Assembly: GCA_905235825.1 (NCBI GenBank)
Contig: CAJONH010000199.1
Coordinates: 1 to 23,355, forward strand
Direction of reading: 5' to 3'
DNA length: 23,355 nt
Origin: Candidatus Gastranaerophilales bacterium
GTDB taxonomy: Bacteria; Cyanobacteriota; Vampirovibrionia; Gastranaerophilales; Gastranaerophilaceae
Under the pieces are notes generated by a model. The model was given only the letters and a program-made list of their open reading frames with translations. It was not told where the DNA came from and did not search any database. A program made the translations under genes and the position numbers. Below are positions 23,084-23,355 of this stretch, piece after piece; position 1 is the first letter of the stretch, and each line of letters starts with the position of its first letter.

Positions 23084-23171
23084 CGCATTTATTAAAAAAT
23101 TTTGAGTTTTATATACAAATTTACACTATTAAATATATTTTGATGTATAAAACTTCTTACCAAATAGTTTA

Positions 23172-23355
23172 TTGACCGCTGCAAATAGGGATTTCCTTTC
23201 TGGTTAGCGGCAAAATGGTGCAAAAAAATTTTGAAAAAGAGCTAAATGCTTATGCGGCTTGTCAGGGGAAACAAAAACGCAGCACAACTTCTGCAGTTCT
23301 AAGAAACAATATAAATTCAGCCGACGTGTGAAAACGCTCCGCTCTTGCTTCTATC
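23172..23355. other. GC-elevated, structured segment at right edge (ncRNA or repeat/ORF fragment)
   Basis: Between the kinase promoter and the window edge the base composition changes, with clearly more G+C than the neighbouring intergenic DNA. Hairpins are visible: CCGCT (23176-23180) with AGCGG (23206-23210), and CAAAAT (23211-23216) with ATTTTG (23228-23233). A 38-codon frame (ATG 23215, stop 23329-23331, plus strand) has no SD. On the minus strand a frame open from the edge for 30 codons ends at 23262. Neither matches a family I know. No tRNA, RNase P, tmRNA or SRP signature is recognisable. It could be a structural RNA, a dispersed repeat or the end of a gene outside the window. Confidence 0.4.

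Noticed and set aside
23215..23331. 38-codon plus-strand ORF as a small protein gene
   Set aside because: There is no Shine-Dalgarno, no -10 at the leaderless distance and no recognisable family. It is kept only as part of the structured edge segment.
1..23355. tRNA/rRNA genes, CRISPR arrays, IS elements, prophage
   Set aside because: I saw no cloverleaf with a GTTCGAnnC-type arm, no regularly spaced repeat, no transposase, integrase or phage structural gene.

Overview
The window is a very AT-rich (about 70% A+T by eye), gene-dense bacterial chromosome segment of about 23 kb. It shows no tRNA, rRNA, CRISPR array, transposase or integrase. A TolC-type outer-membrane protein with a signal peptide points to a diderm cell. 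A YvcK-family protein with two N-terminal membrane helices, a histidine kinase with a cyanobacteria-like H-box region, a type I-alpha glutamine synthetase, separate panB and panC, and the absence of photosynthesis genes together suggest a non-photosynthetic, anaerobic relative of cyanobacteria (Gastranaerophilales/Vampirovibrionia-like). This taxonomic guess is an inference and was not tested by any search.

Layout. 1-2082: 3' part of a radical SAM/SPASM-like protein entering from the left edge, an intergenic stretch with palindromes and an intrinsic terminator, then a hexapeptide O-acetyltransferase. 2083-4340: glnA (minus) divergent from a protein that joins a small DNA-binding-like domain to a NifX/COG1433 domain, with an A/T-tract spacer between them. 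4472-9889 (minus): three lineage-specific genes, namely a Met-rich helical protein, a large acidic-to-basic low-complexity protein, and an unusual membrane-associated ABC1/UbiB-type kinase. 10040-11653 (plus): exported TPR protein, ruvA and a thioredoxin. 16911-11664 (minus): a tightly packed six-gene operon pxpA-like, yvcK, panB, panC, unknown membrane protein, dut. 17033-19503 (plus): TolC-like protein and a putative heavy-metal exporter. 23068-19500 (minus): histidine kinase, Tat-exported Fe-S aldo/keto reductase and a natural NapH-NapG fusion. 23069-23355: non-coding or partial element, more GC-rich than its surroundings.

How the genes fit together. The pan genes make pantothenate, and dut and yvcK are housekeeping. 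The kinase/acidic/helical trio has no assigned job and is the best candidate for an undescribed system. The NapHG fusion and the exported reductase look like one electron-transfer module carrying electrons across the membrane to a periplasmic Fe-S reductase. The TolC and permease genes, both with His/Cys-rich metal-binding stretches, look like a metal efflux unit.

The strongest global signal is in how genes start. Five first-of-unit genes (ATG at 1311, 3744, 10040, 17033 and, on the minus strand, 23068) have no Shine-Dalgarno. Each has a good -10 hexamer exactly 6 nt before the ATG, which would put the transcription start on the A of the ATG: leaderless mRNAs alongside normal SD-led genes.
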